In this document: positions 19,205 to 29,484 of the stretch, piece after piece
Position numbering within the stretch: position 1 is the first letter of the stretch
Layout: each line of letters opens with the position of its first letter
Source: Prochlorococcus sp. AG-402-M15
GTDB taxonomy: Bacteria; Cyanobacteriota; Cyanobacteriia; PCC-6307; Cyanobiaceae
DNA length: 64,000 bases
Reading direction: 5' to 3'
Assembly (NCBI GenBank): GCA_003216615.1
Contig: QCIP01000005.1
Span: 45,457-109,456 of the forward strand
Notes under the pieces: generated by a model
Databases searched by the model: none
Seen by the model: only the letters and a program-made list of their open reading frames with translations
What the model was told of the DNA's origin: nothing
Made by a program: the position numbers and the translations under genes

Positions 19205-20380
19205 ATGGATAAAATAGGCGTCTTACTAATGAATTTAGGAGGGCCTGAACGCATTACTGATGTAGGCCCATTCTTATATAATCTTTTTTCTGATCCAGAG
19301 ATAATCAGGACACCATTTCCTGCTTTTCAAAAACCTTTAGCTTGGTTAATTAGTACTCTTAGAAGTACTACTTCACAACAAGCCTACCTTTCTATAGGTG
19401 GAGGATCTCCCATCAGAAGAATAACTGAACAACAAGCAAGAGAATTGCAATCTAATTTAAGGGATAAAGGGTTAAATGCTACTACCTACATCGCTATGAG
19501 GTATTGGCATCCTTTTACTGAATCAGCTATTGCTGATATGAAAGCAGATGGGATAGATCATATTGTTGTCTTACCTTTATATCCACATTTTTCAATAAGT
19601 ACAAGCGGTTCAAGCTTTAGAGAATTAAAAAAATTACGAGACTCTGACGATGATTTTAAAAAAATCCCAATGAGATGTGTAAGAAGTTGGTTCAGCCAGT
19701 CAGGTTATTTAAAGTCAATGGTCGAACTAATTTCCGAACAAATTTCACGTTGTGAATTGCCTACAAATGCGCATATATTTTTTACTGCTCATGGAGTTCC
19801 TAAGAGTTATGTAGAGGAAGCTGGAGACCCATATAAGCAACAAATTGAAGATTGTTCTTTATTGATAATAAATGAGCTAGAAAAATATTTAGGGTACAGT
19901 AACCCATATACACTTTCTTATCAAAGTAGAGTTGGTCCAGTTGAATGGTTGAAGCCATATACAGAAGAAGTTTTAGCTGATCTTGGAAGGTCAAATGTTG
20001 AAGATCTTATAGTTGTGCCCATAAGTTTTGTTGGAGAGCATATTGAAACATTGCAAGAAATAGATATTGAATATAAAGAAATTGCCGAAAAAGCTGGTAT
20101 TAAAAATTTTCGAAGAGTAAAGGCCCTTAATACTCATCCTACTTTTATTGAGGGGCTTAGTGATCTAGTGGTTTCTTGTTTGGAAGGTCCACTAGTTAAT
20201 ATTGAAGAAGCTTCTCAGTTGCCTGAAAAAGTTAAACTTTATCCCCAAGAAAAATGGCAATGGGGTTGGAATAATAGCTCAGAGGTTTGGAATGGAAGAG
20301 TTGCTATGGTTGTTTTTCTATTACTTTTTATTGAACTTATTTCAGGCTCTGGACCTTTACATAGGCTAGGAATTTTATAA
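19205..20380 (+). CDS. hemH: Ferrochelatase with C-terminal chlorophyll-binding-like helix
   Basis: A 391-residue enzyme. Residues 1-330 are the chelatase core: [11 protein letters not shown], the [12 protein letters not shown] loop, [20 protein letters not shown] with the metal-binding His, and [15 protein letters not shown] with the active-site Glu region. The last 35 residues add a membrane helix, [17 protein letters not shown], of the HLIP/CAB type with the chlorophyll-binding ExxNxR-like pattern. It inserts Fe2+ into protoporphyrin IX to form heme, at the branch point with chlorophyll synthesis; the tail is typical of cyanobacterial and plastid enzymes. Divergent from the recombinase gene. 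Confidence 0.97.
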   Translation: MDKIGVLLMNLGGPERITDVGPFLYNLFSDPEIIRTPFPAFQKPLAWLISTLRSTTSQQAYLSIGGGSPIRRITEQQARELQSNLRDKGLNATTYIAMRYWHPFTESAIADMKADGIDHIVVLPLYPHFSISTSGSSFRELKKLRDSDDDFKKIPMRCVRSWFSQSGYLKSMVELISEQISRCELPTNAHIFFTAHGVPKSYVEEAGDPYKQQIEDCSLLIINELEKYLGYSNPYTLSYQSRVGPVEWLKPYTEEVLADLGRSNVEDLIVVPISFVGEHIETLQEIDIEYKEIAEKAGIKNFRRVKALNTHPTFIEGLSDLVVSCLEGPLVNIEEASQLPEKVKLYPQEKWQWGWNNSSEVWNGRVAMVVFLLLFIELISGSGPLHRLGIL

Positions 20381-20516
20381 AGATCAATTTGTATTTTCTT
20401 AAGATAATAAAATTTATTGAGAGATTTTTATTAATTCATTTCTGACATTACATTTCTAAACGAGGCAAAAATATTCAATTAAGTTTAATATTTATAGTAA
20501 ATATTGAATTTCTTTA

Positions 20517-22280
20517 GTGACTCTTACTTCGAGATCCTTGTCAAAGGATAGTTCAAAAAATGAAAATCCAGTTTGGATAACTGGTGCAGATGCACTAATG
20601 GATTCCCTTAAAATTCATGGAGTAAAGGTTATATTTGGATATCCTGGAGGGGCCATACTTCCAATATATGATGCTGTTCATAAAGCAGAACAAGATGGTT
20701 GGTTAAAGCATTATATGGTGAGACATGAACAAGGAGGTTCTCATGCAGCTGATGGATATGCAAGATCAACTGGTGAAGTAGGAGTGTGTTTCGGGACCTC
20801 AGGTCCTGGTGCAACAAATTTGGTAACGGGAATTGCTACTGCTCAAATGGATTCCGTCCCTTTAGTAATAGTTACAGGTCAAGTCCCAAGACCTGCTATA
20901 GGCACAGATGCTTTTCAAGAAACTGATATTTTTGGAATTACTCTTCCAATCGTTAAGCATTCATGGGTAATAAGAAATCCTTCAGACATAGCGAAAGTAG
21001 TTTCAGAAGCTTTTTTTATAGCATCTTCTGGAAGACCCGGCCCTGTTTTAATTGATATACCAAAGGATGTAGGCCAAGAATTCTTTCATTACCAAAGAGT
21101 TATGCCTGGTGAGATTATTCCAAAGGGATTTAAAAGAAACGGAGAGATTAATGATTGTGATATAAAAAAAGCTATTAAATTAATTGAGGAGTCTGAAAGA
21201 CCCCTTCTTTACGTTGGTGGTGGTGCAATATCTTCGGGGGCGCATGAAGAGATAAGAATCTTGGCAAAGAATTATCAAATACCGGTTACTACGACCTTAA
21301 TGGGAAAAGGTGCTTTTGATGAAAAAGATAATTTATCAGTTGGGATGTTAGGCATGCATGGAACTGCATACGCAAATTTTGCAGTTACAGAATGTGATCT
21401 TTTAATAGCTATTGGAGCTAGATTCGATGATAGGGTGACTGGGAAATTAGATACTTTTGCACCTAATGCAAGGGTTATTCATATAGATATTGACCCGGCG
21501 GAAGTTAATAAAAATAGGCGTGTAGACGTTGCAATTGTTTCTGACGTATCAAAAGCTGTTAGCAAAATTAATGAAAAATCTTTTAATAATAAATTTGTTT
21601 GTCAGACGAAGAACTGGTTAGAAAAAATTGCTTTGTGGAAAAATAAACATCCTTTGTACAACCCACCTAAAGAAGGAGAAATATATCCTCAGGAAGTTCT
21701 TTTGAAAGTTAGGGAACTTTCACCGGAAGCTTATATTACTACAGATGTAGGACAACATCAGATGTGGGCTGCTCAATATCTTAGGAATTCTCCTAGAAAA
21801 TGGATAAGTAGTGCAGGCTTAGGAACTATGGGTTTTGGATTGCCAGCGGCAATTGGAGTTAAGGCAGCCTTACCTAATTCAGAGGTTATTTGCATAGCAG
21901 GTGATGCAAGCGTCTTAATGAATATTCAAGAATTAGGAACTTTATCTCAATATGGGTTAAAGGTAAAGCTGATAATCATAAATAATCGCTGGCAGGGGAT
22001 GGTAAGGCAATGGCAGGAAAGTTTCTACAATGAAAGGTATTCCTCATCTGATATGAGTTGTGGTGAGCCTGATTTTGTAAAACTTGCTGAGTCTTTCGGA
22101 GTCAAAGGATACTTAATGTCTGATAGAAAACAATTACAGAATGAATTACAACATGCGCTAGATCATGACGGCCCTGCCTTGATAAATATTCTTGTTAGAA
22201 GAGGTGAAAATTGTTACCCAATGGTCCCTCCTGGGAAAAGTAACGCTCAAATGGTTGGATATGTGAATTGTGAAGACTAA
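20517..22280 (+). CDS. ilvB: Acetolactate synthase large (catalytic) subunit
   Basis: A 587-residue ThDP enzyme with a GTG start at 20517. [16 protein letters not shown] opens the PYR domain with the catalytic Glu in [25 protein letters not shown] follows, the middle FAD-binding domain lies around residues 200-340, and [14 protein letters not shown] is the ThDP/Mg2+ motif. It condenses pyruvate to acetolactate or 2-acetohydroxybutyrate for Val, Leu and Ile synthesis. A regulatory small subunit (IlvH) is needed but is not in this window. A 136-bp gap after hemH suggests an independent promoter. Confidence 0.96.
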   Translation: MTLTSRSLSKDSSKNENPVWITGADALMDSLKIHGVKVIFGYPGGAILPIYDAVHKAEQDGWLKHYMVRHEQGGSHAADGYARSTGEVGVCFGTSGPGATNLVTGIATAQMDSVPLVIVTGQVPRPAIGTDAFQETDIFGITLPIVKHSWVIRNPSDIAKVVSEAFFIASSGRPGPVLIDIPKDVGQEFFHYQRVMPGEIIPKGFKRNGEINDCDIKKAIKLIEESERPLLYVGGGAISSGAHEEIRILAKNYQIPVTTTLMGKGAFDEKDNLSVGMLGMHGTAYANFAVTECDLLIAIGARFDDRVTGKLDTFAPNARVIHIDIDPAEVNKNRRVDVAIVSDVSKAVSKINEKSFNNKFVCQTKNWLEKIALWKNKHPLYNPPKEGEIYPQEVLLKVRELSPEAYITTDVGQHQMWAAQYLRNSPRKWISSAGLGTMGFGLPAAIGVKAALPNSEVICIAGDASVLMNIQELGTLSQYGLKVKLIIINNRWQGMVRQWQESFYNERYSSSDMSCGEPDFVKLAESFGVKGYLMSDRKQLQNELQHALDHDGPALINILVRRGENCYPMVPPGKSNAQMVGYVNCED

Positions 22281-22347
22281 TTTTTTTAAAATACCTCATT
22301 TAAAAAATTTACTTTAAGTAAAATTTAAAAATTCAAAAATTTCTGAA

Positions 22348-22698
22348 TTGAAAAAATTATCAAAATTTTTAATAATAGCCTGCTTGATTTTTCTTAATCC
22401 TGTAATAGTTAACTCGGCTGAAATTCTTCAAATTAAAAGTTCAAATACTATTTTGGTGGGAGATCAAAATAGGAATTTAACAATTCGATTATTTTGTGTA
22501 GATGTAAATGCAAATGATGAACTTGAAGCAACTAATTTACTTAAGAGTGAATTTCCTAGAGGAAGCAAAGTAAAAATAAAACCTTTTGGTTTTAAGGAAA
22601 ATGTATTGTTAGCCAAAGTTTTTAATATTAAAGGTACTAAGGAAATGTCCGAATTATTAGTTGCGAAAAACTTTACAAGAGAAAATTGTCCAAATTAA
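22348..22698 (+). CDS. Secreted SNase-like OB-fold protein, probably non-catalytic
   Basis: A 116-residue protein with a TTG start at 22348. Residues 1-25 form a signal peptide (LIIACLIFLNPVIVNSA), so the mature protein is exported. The rest resembles the beta-barrel of staphylococcal nuclease-like proteins: a strand TIRLFCVDVNANDELEAT corresponds to the VRLxGIDxPE segment, but the usual Pro-Glu is lost and the catalytic Arg/Glu pattern is not evident. It therefore probably retains the fold but not nuclease activity. Assignment is by pattern only. It converges with the pgeF-like gene. Confidence 0.55.
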   Translation: MKKLSKFLIIACLIFLNPVIVNSAEILQIKSSNTILVGDQNRNLTIRLFCVDVNANDELEATNLLKSEFPRGSKVKIKPFGFKENVLLAKVFNIKGTKEMSELLVAKNFTRENCPN

Positions 22699-22704
22699 CT
22701 ATCT

Positions 22705-23487
22705 CTAAGAGCAAATAAAACTCCATTGTCTTGAGATTGTTTTGTTTCTTCTCCATGAATTAAATTGATTTTTTAATTCGTAGGTGCATAAATTTGAGAT
22801 TTCAATATTTGTATTGGGTATGTTCTCATTCAAAAGTTGTCTATAGGCAAATCTTTTAAGATCAAGTTGATTTAAGTTTTGCTCTTTCAAATGATTTAAA
22901 TCATTAAAACAAGGATTTTTTTCAGCTCTGATCAAATTGAATGTTATTTTTTTGTTTTCGGCCTTTCTATAAAATTCTTTAAGTGTCCTTTTATCAACTA
23001 GATAATTTTTCTTCGATATCGCTGGCCCTATTGCAACAAGTAAGTCATCTCTAGAAGACTCTAAATTATCGAAAATTGTAACCAGATTTTTGATTATTTT
23101 TTTTTCTAAGCCTTTTCTTCCACAATGCAAGGCTGCTACATTTCTTGTCCTTTTATCTGCAAAAAATATTGGCATGCAATCAGCTGTGTAAACCCATAAG
23201 TTTTGATTGCATTTATCACCAACAAGACCATCTGCTTCAACCTTATTCCCTTCTTGTGAATGTGATCCAAAAGCCAACATATTACTGTGAATCTGCTCAG
23301 ATAAACAATTTACAGACTTTTCATTAAAGTGATTTCCTAATAATTGCAGAAATTTCTTAGAGCTAGAATTTGTAAAGTATGCATGTTGAAAATTATGTTG
23401 ACTAAGGATAGGTGATGAATAGTACTCAAATTTTTTGTTTTGAATAAAAATTTCAGTTTTTGAGAAATATATTTCTTTGTAATTAAT
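22705..23487 (-). CDS. pgeF: PgeF/YfiH-type laccase-domain protein with apparent ATT start
   Basis: The first ATG (23278-23280) would give only 191 residues beginning MLAFGSHSQEG, lacking the N-terminal part of the fold. The frame stays open back to a TAA at 23509-23511 and contains no ATG, GTG or TTG. An ATT at 23485-23487 lies 7 nt after a strong AGGAG Shine-Dalgarno (23495-23499 on the minus strand), giving 260 residues (INYKEIYFSK...), the family's usual size. Motifs include VYTADCMPIFFAD and VAALHCGRKG with metal-ligand Cys and His. PgeF-type proteins act in peptidoglycan quality control or as purine nucleoside enzymes. Confidence 0.72.
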   Translation of the reverse strand: MNYKEIYFSKTEIFIQNKKFEYYSSPILSQHNFQHAYFTNSSSKKFLQLLGNHFNEKSVNCLSEQIHSNMLAFGSHSQEGNKVEADGLVGDKCNQNLWVYTADCMPIFFADKRTRNVAALHCGRKGLEKKIIKNLVTIFDNLESSRDDLLVAIGPAISKKNYLVDKRTLKEFYRKAENKKITFNLIRAEKNPCFNDLNHLKEQNLNQLDLKRFAYRQLLNENIPNTNIEISNLCTYELKNQFNSWRRNKTISRQWSFICS

Positions 23488-23508
23488 AGTCCCTCTCCTA
23501 ACCTGAAT

Positions 23509-24414
23509 TTATGAAATTAATTCAATATCTCTTAAGATCCAGAATCCTGCAAATTTTTCGATGTATGGCGTTGACTGTATAGAAATAAATTGATAACCAA
23601 AAGAATTTTTTTTATTCTCTAAAAACTTTGTACTTAAAATGTTTGCATCTTTTTCTGGTAAATCTGTTACCAGCCACTTATCGTCTTCTGAAGCTTCAAG
23701 TATGAGTTGGTTCTTACGTATAATTAATTTAATAGGTTCTAAACAGCTGAACCATGCAGAAAGTGCTAAGGATCTATCTTTGCTAAAGAGTCTTAATCCT
23801 GGAACCAAGTTATTATCATCTAAAAGCTGCTGTATTGGGAAAATATCTCCAAATTCCATAGGCCAATTTTCTGCTGTTTTTAATTCGCCAATTGATATTT
23901 CAGAGATTGTTAAAGCATCACCCCTTACTGCTTCTGGTAAAGGTTTAGGTGAGTTTTCTATTGTAGAAGTAAAAGTTGGCGCTAGTACACCGCTTACATA
24001 ACCATTTTCCTTTGGATAAATCTCTTTTTCAAGAAATTCGATTCTATCGAACAAATTATAGGTTCTTCTACTGACAAGAGCCTCAATCTTAGTGGCTTCC
24101 AGAGATTTTTTAATTATGGACTTCATTGATGACCTCCAGAATCGAACTATAGAAGGTTTCGCCCACCCTTCTTTTTTTGCTTCATTTATTGCTTCATTAA
24201 GAGCCTTTGTAAGCCATATCGAATTAACTTCATTAGCAGGACATTTTTTATTCCATAAAAAAGTATCCTTTATCTTATAACTTCTTGTAGAGCAAATAAT
24301 TAACTCCCATCTTTTTTTCCCATTTGCTTCAATTATTGGTCTTGAATAAAAGTCTAATTCCCAATCTGAAGTTTTTAGTTCAATACTTGATTCTGTTTTT
24401 TTATTAAGGTTCAT
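23509..24414 (-). CDS. Tab2/Atab2-family RNA-binding protein (DUF1092)
   Basis: A 301-residue protein matching the cyanobacterial Tab2 pattern: WELDFYSRPI near the N-terminus, KKRWELIICS, KPSIVRFWRSSM, GDIFPIQQL and the C-terminal IEKFAGFWILRDIE. In Chlamydomonas and Arabidopsis, Tab2/Atab2 binds the psaB mRNA leader and is needed for photosystem I translation. The cyanobacterial role is less defined but the family is confined to oxygenic phototrophs. It overlaps the S1-domain gene by 4 bp, and the pgeF frame begins right after its stop. Pairing with an S1 RNA-binding gene fits a post-transcriptional role. Confidence 0.85.
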   Translation of the reverse strand: MNLNKKTESSIELKTSDWELDFYSRPIIEANGKKRWELIICSTRSYKIKDTFLWNKKCPANEVNSIWLTKALNEAINEAKKEGWAKPSIVRFWRSSMKSIIKKSLEATKIEALVSRRTYNLFDRIEFLEKEIYPKENGYVSGVLAPTFTSTIENSPKPLPEAVRGDALTISEISIGELKTAENWPMEFGDIFPIQQLLDDNNLVPGLRLFSKDRSLALSAWFSCLEPIKLIIRKNQLILEASEDDKWLVTDLPEKDANILSTKFLENKKNSFGYQFISIQSTPYIEKFAGFWILRDIELIS

Positions 24415-25625
24415 TTATCTTTTTCTTTTTTATAGAAGAGTGCTTTTGTTTTTAATGCTCTTTCTCTGGCTTCTTGCATAACTTTTTGTTTATCAATAAT
24501 TAATTCTCCAGCAGAGTTCTCTAAGAGTGCTGTATTAAGACCAATGCGACCTTTCTCGAGGTCAATTTCAGATATTAAAGCTTTTATAATTTCCCCTTCT
24601 CTAAAAATTTCTCGTAAAGAACGAATAGATCCATTTGTTAGTGAGGATTGATGAAGAAGTCCACTAGCTCCACCTAAATCAATAAAGAAGCCATATGGTT
24701 TTATTGCTAAAACTTCTCCTTCAATTAATTGACCTAATTCTAAACTTGTAAGTTTAGATACTAATAATGCTTTCTTTTCAGAGAGAACTAATTTTCTGGA
24801 TTCTGGATTCACCTCTAGAAAAGCTACTTTTAAATTTTTGCCAACAAAAGATGTATGATCTTGGCCATCTTCAAGTTGGGATCTTGGGATGAATCCTCTC
24901 AATCCATCTACATCGCACGTAAGCCCGCCTCTATTAAATCCATTAATTAAAACGTCAATTAATTCTCCATTCTTTGAAGAAATTGATACTTTCTCCCAAC
25001 TTTTCCTGAGAATTAATGCCCTAGCACTAACTGTTACCATTCCATCAGCATTTTGTTCTTTGATAACTAAAACTTCCATTTCAAGGCCTATAGAAAATTT
25101 TTCTTTAAAGTTAGTTATGACCCCTAACCCACATTCTTTTTTTGGCATATAACCAGGTGCTTTCCCGCCAATGTCAACATATAGACCATCACTTTCAATT
25201 GCTATAACCTTCCCTGAAATTGTTTCTCCAGTGGCCCCTATTGGTTCATTTGCATTTAAAGCCTCTAAAAAAGCACTCTCATCAAAATCGAATTCATCAA
25301 CGGTTCTTTCTAATTGAAATTCTGTGTTTTGTTCAGAAAAGTTGAGGGGTTTATTTAAGTCTTGTTGATAACTATCAAAAGCTTTAATGTTTTCATTGCT
25401 GTTCTCAATTTCTTTTACTGATTCATCTTTAATTACTTGAGGTTTGATTACGATATTTTCATTCTTAGTTTCCTCTTGCGAATAGGTTTTCTCATTCTGA
25501 ATTTCTTGAGACTTTTTTTGAGTATCTTTCTTACTGATGTGAAGAACCTGAAGAGGTTTCTTTAAATCTTTTTTTTGGCCCTTTTGTTGGATATTATTTT
25601 GGGCATTTTTATCACTGACTCCCAT
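24411..25625 (-). CDS. S1-domain RNA-binding protein (ribosomal protein S1 homologue, second type)
   Basis: A 404-residue protein. Residues 1-120 are polar, Lys/Gln/Asn rich and probably disordered (KKDLKKPLQVLHISKKDT). Three S1 domains follow: one around 130-200 (GETISGKVIAIESDGLYVDIGGKAPGY), a degenerate central one (VLINGFNRGGLTCDVDGLRG) and one around 300-370 (LIEGEVLAIKPYGFFIDLGGASG). Cyanobacteria often have two S1 proteins; the low-complexity N-terminus suggests the second (Rps1b/Nbp1-like) rather than canonical RpsA. It binds mRNA leaders, probably for translation initiation. First gene of the minus-strand unit with Tab2 and PgeF. Confidence 0.82.
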   Translation of the reverse strand: MGVSDKNAQNNIQQKGQKKDLKKPLQVLHISKKDTQKKSQEIQNEKTYSQEETKNENIVIKPQVIKDESVKEIENSNENIKAFDSYQQDLNKPLNFSEQNTEFQLERTVDEFDFDESAFLEALNANEPIGATGETISGKVIAIESDGLYVDIGGKAPGYMPKKECGLGVITNFKEKFSIGLEMEVLVIKEQNADGMVTVSARALILRKSWEKVSISSKNGELIDVLINGFNRGGLTCDVDGLRGFIPRSQLEDGQDHTSFVGKNLKVAFLEVNPESRKLVLSEKKALLVSKLTSLELGQLIEGEVLAIKPYGFFIDLGGASGLLHQSSLTNGSIRSLREIFREGEIIKALISEIDLEKGRIGLNTALLENSAGELIIDKQKVMQEARERALKTKALFYKKEKDK

Positions 25626-25691
25626 CGTAGGTAAAATAAGAATGATTAATTATTAACATACTCTAAATGTTAGTACTCAAAATTAAAATTA

Positions 25692-26480
25692 ATGAACTTT
25701 AAACCAATATCTAATAAATTTGAATATTTAAATTGGCAAGAAATTGAGAGTATTGCAAAAGACAAAAGATCAACAGTGATTTGGCCATTTGGCGCTGTTG
25801 AGCAACATGGTCCGCATTTACCTCTTGCTACAGATAGTATTTTTGTTGATGAAATCATTAGCGAAGTTTTTAAATTATTCTCTCCAGATATTCCATTAAA
25901 AAAACTTCCAACTCAATATATTGGGTTTTCTCCAGAACATAAGGGTTTTGCCGGGACAATTTCCCTTTCGTCAAATTTAATAACATCAATGATTAAGGAA
26001 GTTGGAGGTCAATTATCTGAAATGGGTTTTAAAAGATTGATATTGATTAATGGACATGGCGGTCAAATCTCACTATTAAATACAGCGGCAAGAGAGCTAC
26101 GAAGTTTTGCCCCTGGGATGGCAGTTTTCCCTTGTTTTTTATGGAGTGGTGTCAATGGATTAACTGAATTGTTAACAAAAACCGAAATCGAGCATGGGCT
26201 TCATGCTTCATTAGCTGAAACAAGTTTGATGCTCGCTTTAAAACCAGAATTAGTTGGCGATGAACGTCCACATGATGGTATTAAAAAACAAATTCCAGAA
26301 GGTTGGAGTCTAGAGGGGAATGCCCCTACTGCTTGGCTTACTGACGACTTCAGTAAATCAGGCGTTATTGGGGATAGCAGAGGAGCAAATGAGTTTTTAG
26401 GAAAAAATTTAAAGGAATTATTGATTAATCATTGGTTCAAATTGATAATGAATCTGATGCAATCTGATTGGCCAAATTAA
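25692..26480 (+). CDS. Creatininase-family amidohydrolase
   Basis: A 262-residue protein with the metal-binding motif WPFGAVEQHGPHLPLATDS (Glu, His and Asp ligands), followed by GHGGQISLLNTAAREL and HASLAETSLMLAL, all standard for the creatininase/MftE/FAPy-deformylase-like fold. Members hydrolyse amide bonds in small cyclic or formamide substrates. Creatinine itself is an unlikely substrate in a marine phototroph, so the physiological reaction is unknown. It is divergent from the S1-domain gene by 66 bp and is followed by the ADO promoter region. Confidence 0.85.
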   Translation: MNFKPISNKFEYLNWQEIESIAKDKRSTVIWPFGAVEQHGPHLPLATDSIFVDEIISEVFKLFSPDIPLKKLPTQYIGFSPEHKGFAGTISLSSNLITSMIKEVGGQLSEMGFKRLILINGHGGQISLLNTAARELRSFAPGMAVFPCFLWSGVNGLTELLTKTEIEHGLHASLAETSLMLALKPELVGDERPHDGIKKQIPEGWSLEGNAPTAWLTDDFSKSGVIGDSRGANEFLGKNLKELLINHWFKLIMNLMQSDWPN

Positions 26481-26553
26481 TTTCAAATAATTTTTTAGTA
26501 AAAATTGTGACTTAACAATTGAAACTATTTTCATCATATTTAAACAAACTCAC

Positions 26554-26559
26554 TATAAT
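26554..26559 (+). promoter_or_regulatory. Putative -10 element for the ADO gene
   Basis: A perfect TATAAT lies 40 bp before the ATG at 26599. A transcript from it would begin near 26566, leaving about 33 nt of leader for the 26599 start but only about 6 nt for the upstream in-frame ATG at 26572. No clear -35 hexamer is seen. This supports the 26599 start. Confidence 0.5.
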
Positions 26560-26598
26560 AATGTAATATTCATGCATAATGAGCAAAAGATTACTGAC

Positions 26599-27327
26599 AT
26601 GCAAACTCTAGAATCACATAAAAAAACTATTGAGGAATCAACTAATACGAATTCTTTAAATTTGCCAGACTTTACTACTGATTCTTATAAGGATGCTTAT
26701 AGCAGAATAAATGCAATTGTCATAGAGGGAGAGCAAGAGGCTCATGATAATTACATTTCAATCGCAACGTTAATACCAAATGAGTTAGAAGAGTTAACTA
26801 AATTGGCGAGAATGGAAATGAAACATAAAAAAGGATTTACTGCATGTGGAAGAAATCTAGGTGTAGTAGCTGATATGGAATTTGCAAAAAAATTCTTTTC
26901 TAAATTACATGGTAATTTTCAAGTTGCTCTAGAAAAAGGAAATTTAACAACATGTCTTTTAATCCAAGCTATTTTAATCGAAGCTTTTGCAATTTCTGCC
27001 TATAACGTCTACATACGAGTTGCAGATCCTTTTGCAAAGAAAATAACTGAGGGAGTTGTTAAAGACGAATATCTTCATTTGAATTATGGTCAAGAGTGGC
27101 TTAAAGAGAACTTGTCTACGTGTAAAGAGGAGTTAATGGAAGCTAATAAGGTCAACCTTCCTTTAATCAAAAAGATGTTAGATGAAGTAGCAGAAGATGC
27201 ATCAGTTTTAGCTATGGACAGAGAAGAACTAATGGAAGAATTTATGATTGCTTATCAAGATACCCTTTTAGAAATTGGTTTAGATAATAGAGAAATTGCC
27301 AGAATGGCTATGGCAGCAATTGTTTAA
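26599..27327 (+). CDS. ado: Aldehyde-deformylating oxygenase (alkane synthesis)
   Basis: A 242-residue ferritin-like di-iron protein. Metal ligands fit EGEQEAHDNY, LARMEMKHKKGF (ExxH), LIEAFAISAYNVY and VKDEYLHLNYG (ExxH). It converts fatty aldehydes to alkanes plus formate using O2 and reducing power from ferredoxin. I prefer the MQTLESHKK start over the ATG nine codons upstream, because it matches the N-terminus I remember for Prochlorococcus ADO and fits the promoter position. AAR, which supplies the aldehyde, follows after 104 bp. Prochlorococcus is known to make mainly pentadecane by this route. Confidence 0.95.
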   Translation: MQTLESHKKTIEESTNTNSLNLPDFTTDSYKDAYSRINAIVIEGEQEAHDNYISIATLIPNELEELTKLARMEMKHKKGFTACGRNLGVVADMEFAKKFFSKLHGNFQVALEKGNLTTCLLIQAILIEAFAISAYNVYIRVADPFAKKITEGVVKDEYLHLNYGQEWLKENLSTCKEELMEANKVNLPLIKKMLDEVAEDASVLAMDREELMEEFMIAYQDTLLEIGLDNREIARMAMAAIV

Positions 27328-27431
27328 TTATTTTTCTACTTAAGCAATCTAATACTTAATTATATCTATTTAAGTAGTTACCTCTGTGCTATTGTTCATA
27401 ACATCATATAGAAACCATTAATAAATCTTAA

Positions 27432-28472
27432 ATGTTTGGGTTAATAGGCCACTCAACTAGTTTTGAAGATGCAAAAAGAAAAGCTTCGTTACTAGGATTT
27501 GATCATATTGCTGATGGCGACCTAGATGTTTGGTGTACAGCTCCTCCTCAGTTAGTTGAGAATGTAGAAGTTAAGAGTGCTACTGGAATATCTATTGAAG
27601 GTTCCTACATAGATTCTTGCTTTGTTCCTGAAATGCTTTCTAGATTTAAAACAGCAAGAAGAAAAGTATTAAATGCTATGGAACTTGCTCAGAAAAAAGG
27701 GATTAACATAACCGCTTTAGGAGGATTTACTTCTATTATTTTTGAAAATTTTAATCTACTTCAGCATAAACAAATTAGAAATACTTCATTGGAGTGGGAA
27801 AGGTTCACTACTGGTAATACTCATACTGCCTGGGTCATTTGTAAGCAACTAGAAATAAATGCTCCTCGCATTGGAATAGACCTTAAAAAAGCTACTGTTG
27901 CTGTTATTGGTGCTACAGGGGATATAGGGAGTGCTGTTTGTAGATGGCTTATTAATAAAACTGGGATTTCAGAACTTCTTATGGTAGCAAGACAACAAGA
28001 ACCACTAGCTCTATTACAAAAAGAATTAGATGGTGGCACCATAACAAGTTTAGATGAGGCATTGCCTCAGGCGGATATTGTTGTATGGGTTGCAAGTATG
28101 CCTAAAACTATTGAAATAGATACTGACAATTTAAAAAAACCATGTTTAATGATTGATGGTGGATACCCCAAAAATCTCGATGAAAAATTTCAGGGTGAAA
28201 ATATTCATATTTTAAAAGGAGGTATAGTAAAGTTTTTCAATGATATTGGTTGGAATATGATGGAACTTGCAGAAATGCAAAACCCTCAGAGAGAGATGTT
28301 TGCTTGTTTTGCAGAAGCAATGATTTTAGAGTTTGAAAAGTGTCATACAAACTTTAGTTGGGGAAGAAACAACATTTCTCTAGAAAAAATGGAATTTATA
28401 GGAGCAGCTTCTTTAAAACATGGTTTTTCTGCGATTGGATTTGATAAGCAGCCTAAAGTATTAACTGTCTAA
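27432..28472 (+). CDS. aar: Long-chain acyl-ACP reductase (AAR)
   Basis: A 346-residue NADPH-dependent enzyme. [18 protein letters not shown] is the distinctive AAR N-terminus. [11 protein letters not shown] and [13 protein letters not shown] are conserved in the catalytic region, and [18 protein letters not shown] is a Rossmann nucleotide-binding motif near residue 155. It reduces acyl-ACP to fatty aldehyde, the substrate of the neighbouring ADO. accA begins 4 bp after its stop, so aldehyde production is transcriptionally tied to malonyl-CoA supply. Length is typical. Confidence 0.96.
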   Translation: MFGLIGHSTSFEDAKRKASLLGFDHIADGDLDVWCTAPPQLVENVEVKSATGISIEGSYIDSCFVPEMLSRFKTARRKVLNAMELAQKKGINITALGGFTSIIFENFNLLQHKQIRNTSLEWERFTTGNTHTAWVICKQLEINAPRIGIDLKKATVAVIGATGDIGSAVCRWLINKTGISELLMVARQQEPLALLQKELDGGTITSLDEALPQADIVVWVASMPKTIEIDTDNLKKPCLMIDGGYPKNLDEKFQGENIHILKGGIVKFFNDIGWNMMELAEMQNPQREMFACFAEAMILEFEKCHTNFSWGRNNISLEKMEFIGAASLKHGFSAIGFDKQPKVLTV

Positions 28473-28475
28473 ATT

Positions 28476-29483
28476 ATGGCTAAACGTTACCTCCTTGATT
28501 TTGAAAAGCCTCTTGTTGAACTTGAGAAACAGATTGAGCAAATTAAAGAATTAGCTCGAGATTCAGAAGTAGATGTTAGTCAACAGCTTCTACAGCTTGA
28601 AACCTTAGCTGCTCGAAGAAGAGAAGAAATATTTAAATCTCTCACTCCTGCACAAAAGATTCAGGTAGCTAGACACCCTCAAAGGCCAAGCACTTTGGAC
28701 TTTGTTCAAATGTTTTGTGATGACTGGATCGAATTACATGGAGACAGAAATGGCGGCGATGATATGGCATTAATTGGGGGGATAGGTTCGATAAATAATA
28801 GACCAGTGTTAATGTTAGGGCATCAGAAGGGAAGAGATACAAAAGAAAATGTAGTAAGAAACTTCGGGATGGCAAAGCCAGGAGGTTACAGAAAAGCTCT
28901 TAGATTAATGCAACATGCTGATAGATTTTCATTGCCAATTCTTACATTTATTGATACTCCTGGAGCTTATGCAGGTTTAACTGCTGAAGAACAGGGCCAA
29001 GGAGAAGCGATAGCAAGAAACTTAAGGGAAATGTTTGGATTGAAAGTCCCTATAGTGGCAACTGTCATTGGAGAAGGAGGTTCTGGAGGTGCACTTGGAA
29101 TAGGCGTTGCTGACCGATTACTAATGTTTGAACACAGTGTTTATACAGTTGCTAGTCCAGAAGCATGTGCATCAATTTTATGGAGAGATGCTGCAAAGGC
29201 GCCAGAAGCTGCATCAGCACTTAAAATCACAGGTAAAGATTTACTTAAATTGGGGATAATAGATGAAGTATTGCCGGAACCTTCTGGGGGTAATAATTGG
29301 GCTCCTTTAGAAGCTGGTAATACACTAAAGGAGGCTATTGAGAAACACCTTAATGACTTACTGCAAATGACTAAAGACGAACTAATTGAGGAAAGGTATA
29401 AAAAGTTTAGGGTTTTAGGTAAATTTATCGAGGCAAATAATATTGAAGAGATTTATAGTGAAATTCCTCAAAAAACAGAATAA
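28476..29483 (+). CDS. accA: Acetyl-CoA carboxylase carboxyltransferase, alpha subunit
   Basis: A 335-residue crotonase-fold subunit. [18 protein letters not shown] opens it; [38 protein letters not shown] and [18 protein letters not shown] are the conserved carboxyltransferase blocks, including the oxyanion-hole glycines. With AccD it moves the carboxyl group from carboxybiotin to acetyl-CoA. AccB, AccC and AccD are elsewhere. Tight coupling with AAR upstream (3-bp gap) and with the SDR downstream suggests a lipid-related unit. Confidence 0.97.
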   Translation: MAKRYLLDFEKPLVELEKQIEQIKELARDSEVDVSQQLLQLETLAARRREEIFKSLTPAQKIQVARHPQRPSTLDFVQMFCDDWIELHGDRNGGDDMALIGGIGSINNRPVLMLGHQKGRDTKENVVRNFGMAKPGGYRKALRLMQHADRFSLPILTFIDTPGAYAGLTAEEQGQGEAIARNLREMFGLKVPIVATVIGEGGSGGALGIGVADRLLMFEHSVYTVASPEACASILWRDAAKAPEAASALKITGKDLLKLGIIDEVLPEPSGGNNWAPLEAGNTLKEAIEKHLNDLLQMTKDELIEERYKKFRVLGKFIEANNIEEIYSEIPQKTE

Positions 29484-29484
29484 A

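Noticed and set aside
26572..26598. Earlier ATG for the ADO gene
   Set aside because: Would lie about 6 nt from the transcript start predicted from TATAAT at 26554; the remembered family N-terminus begins at 26599.
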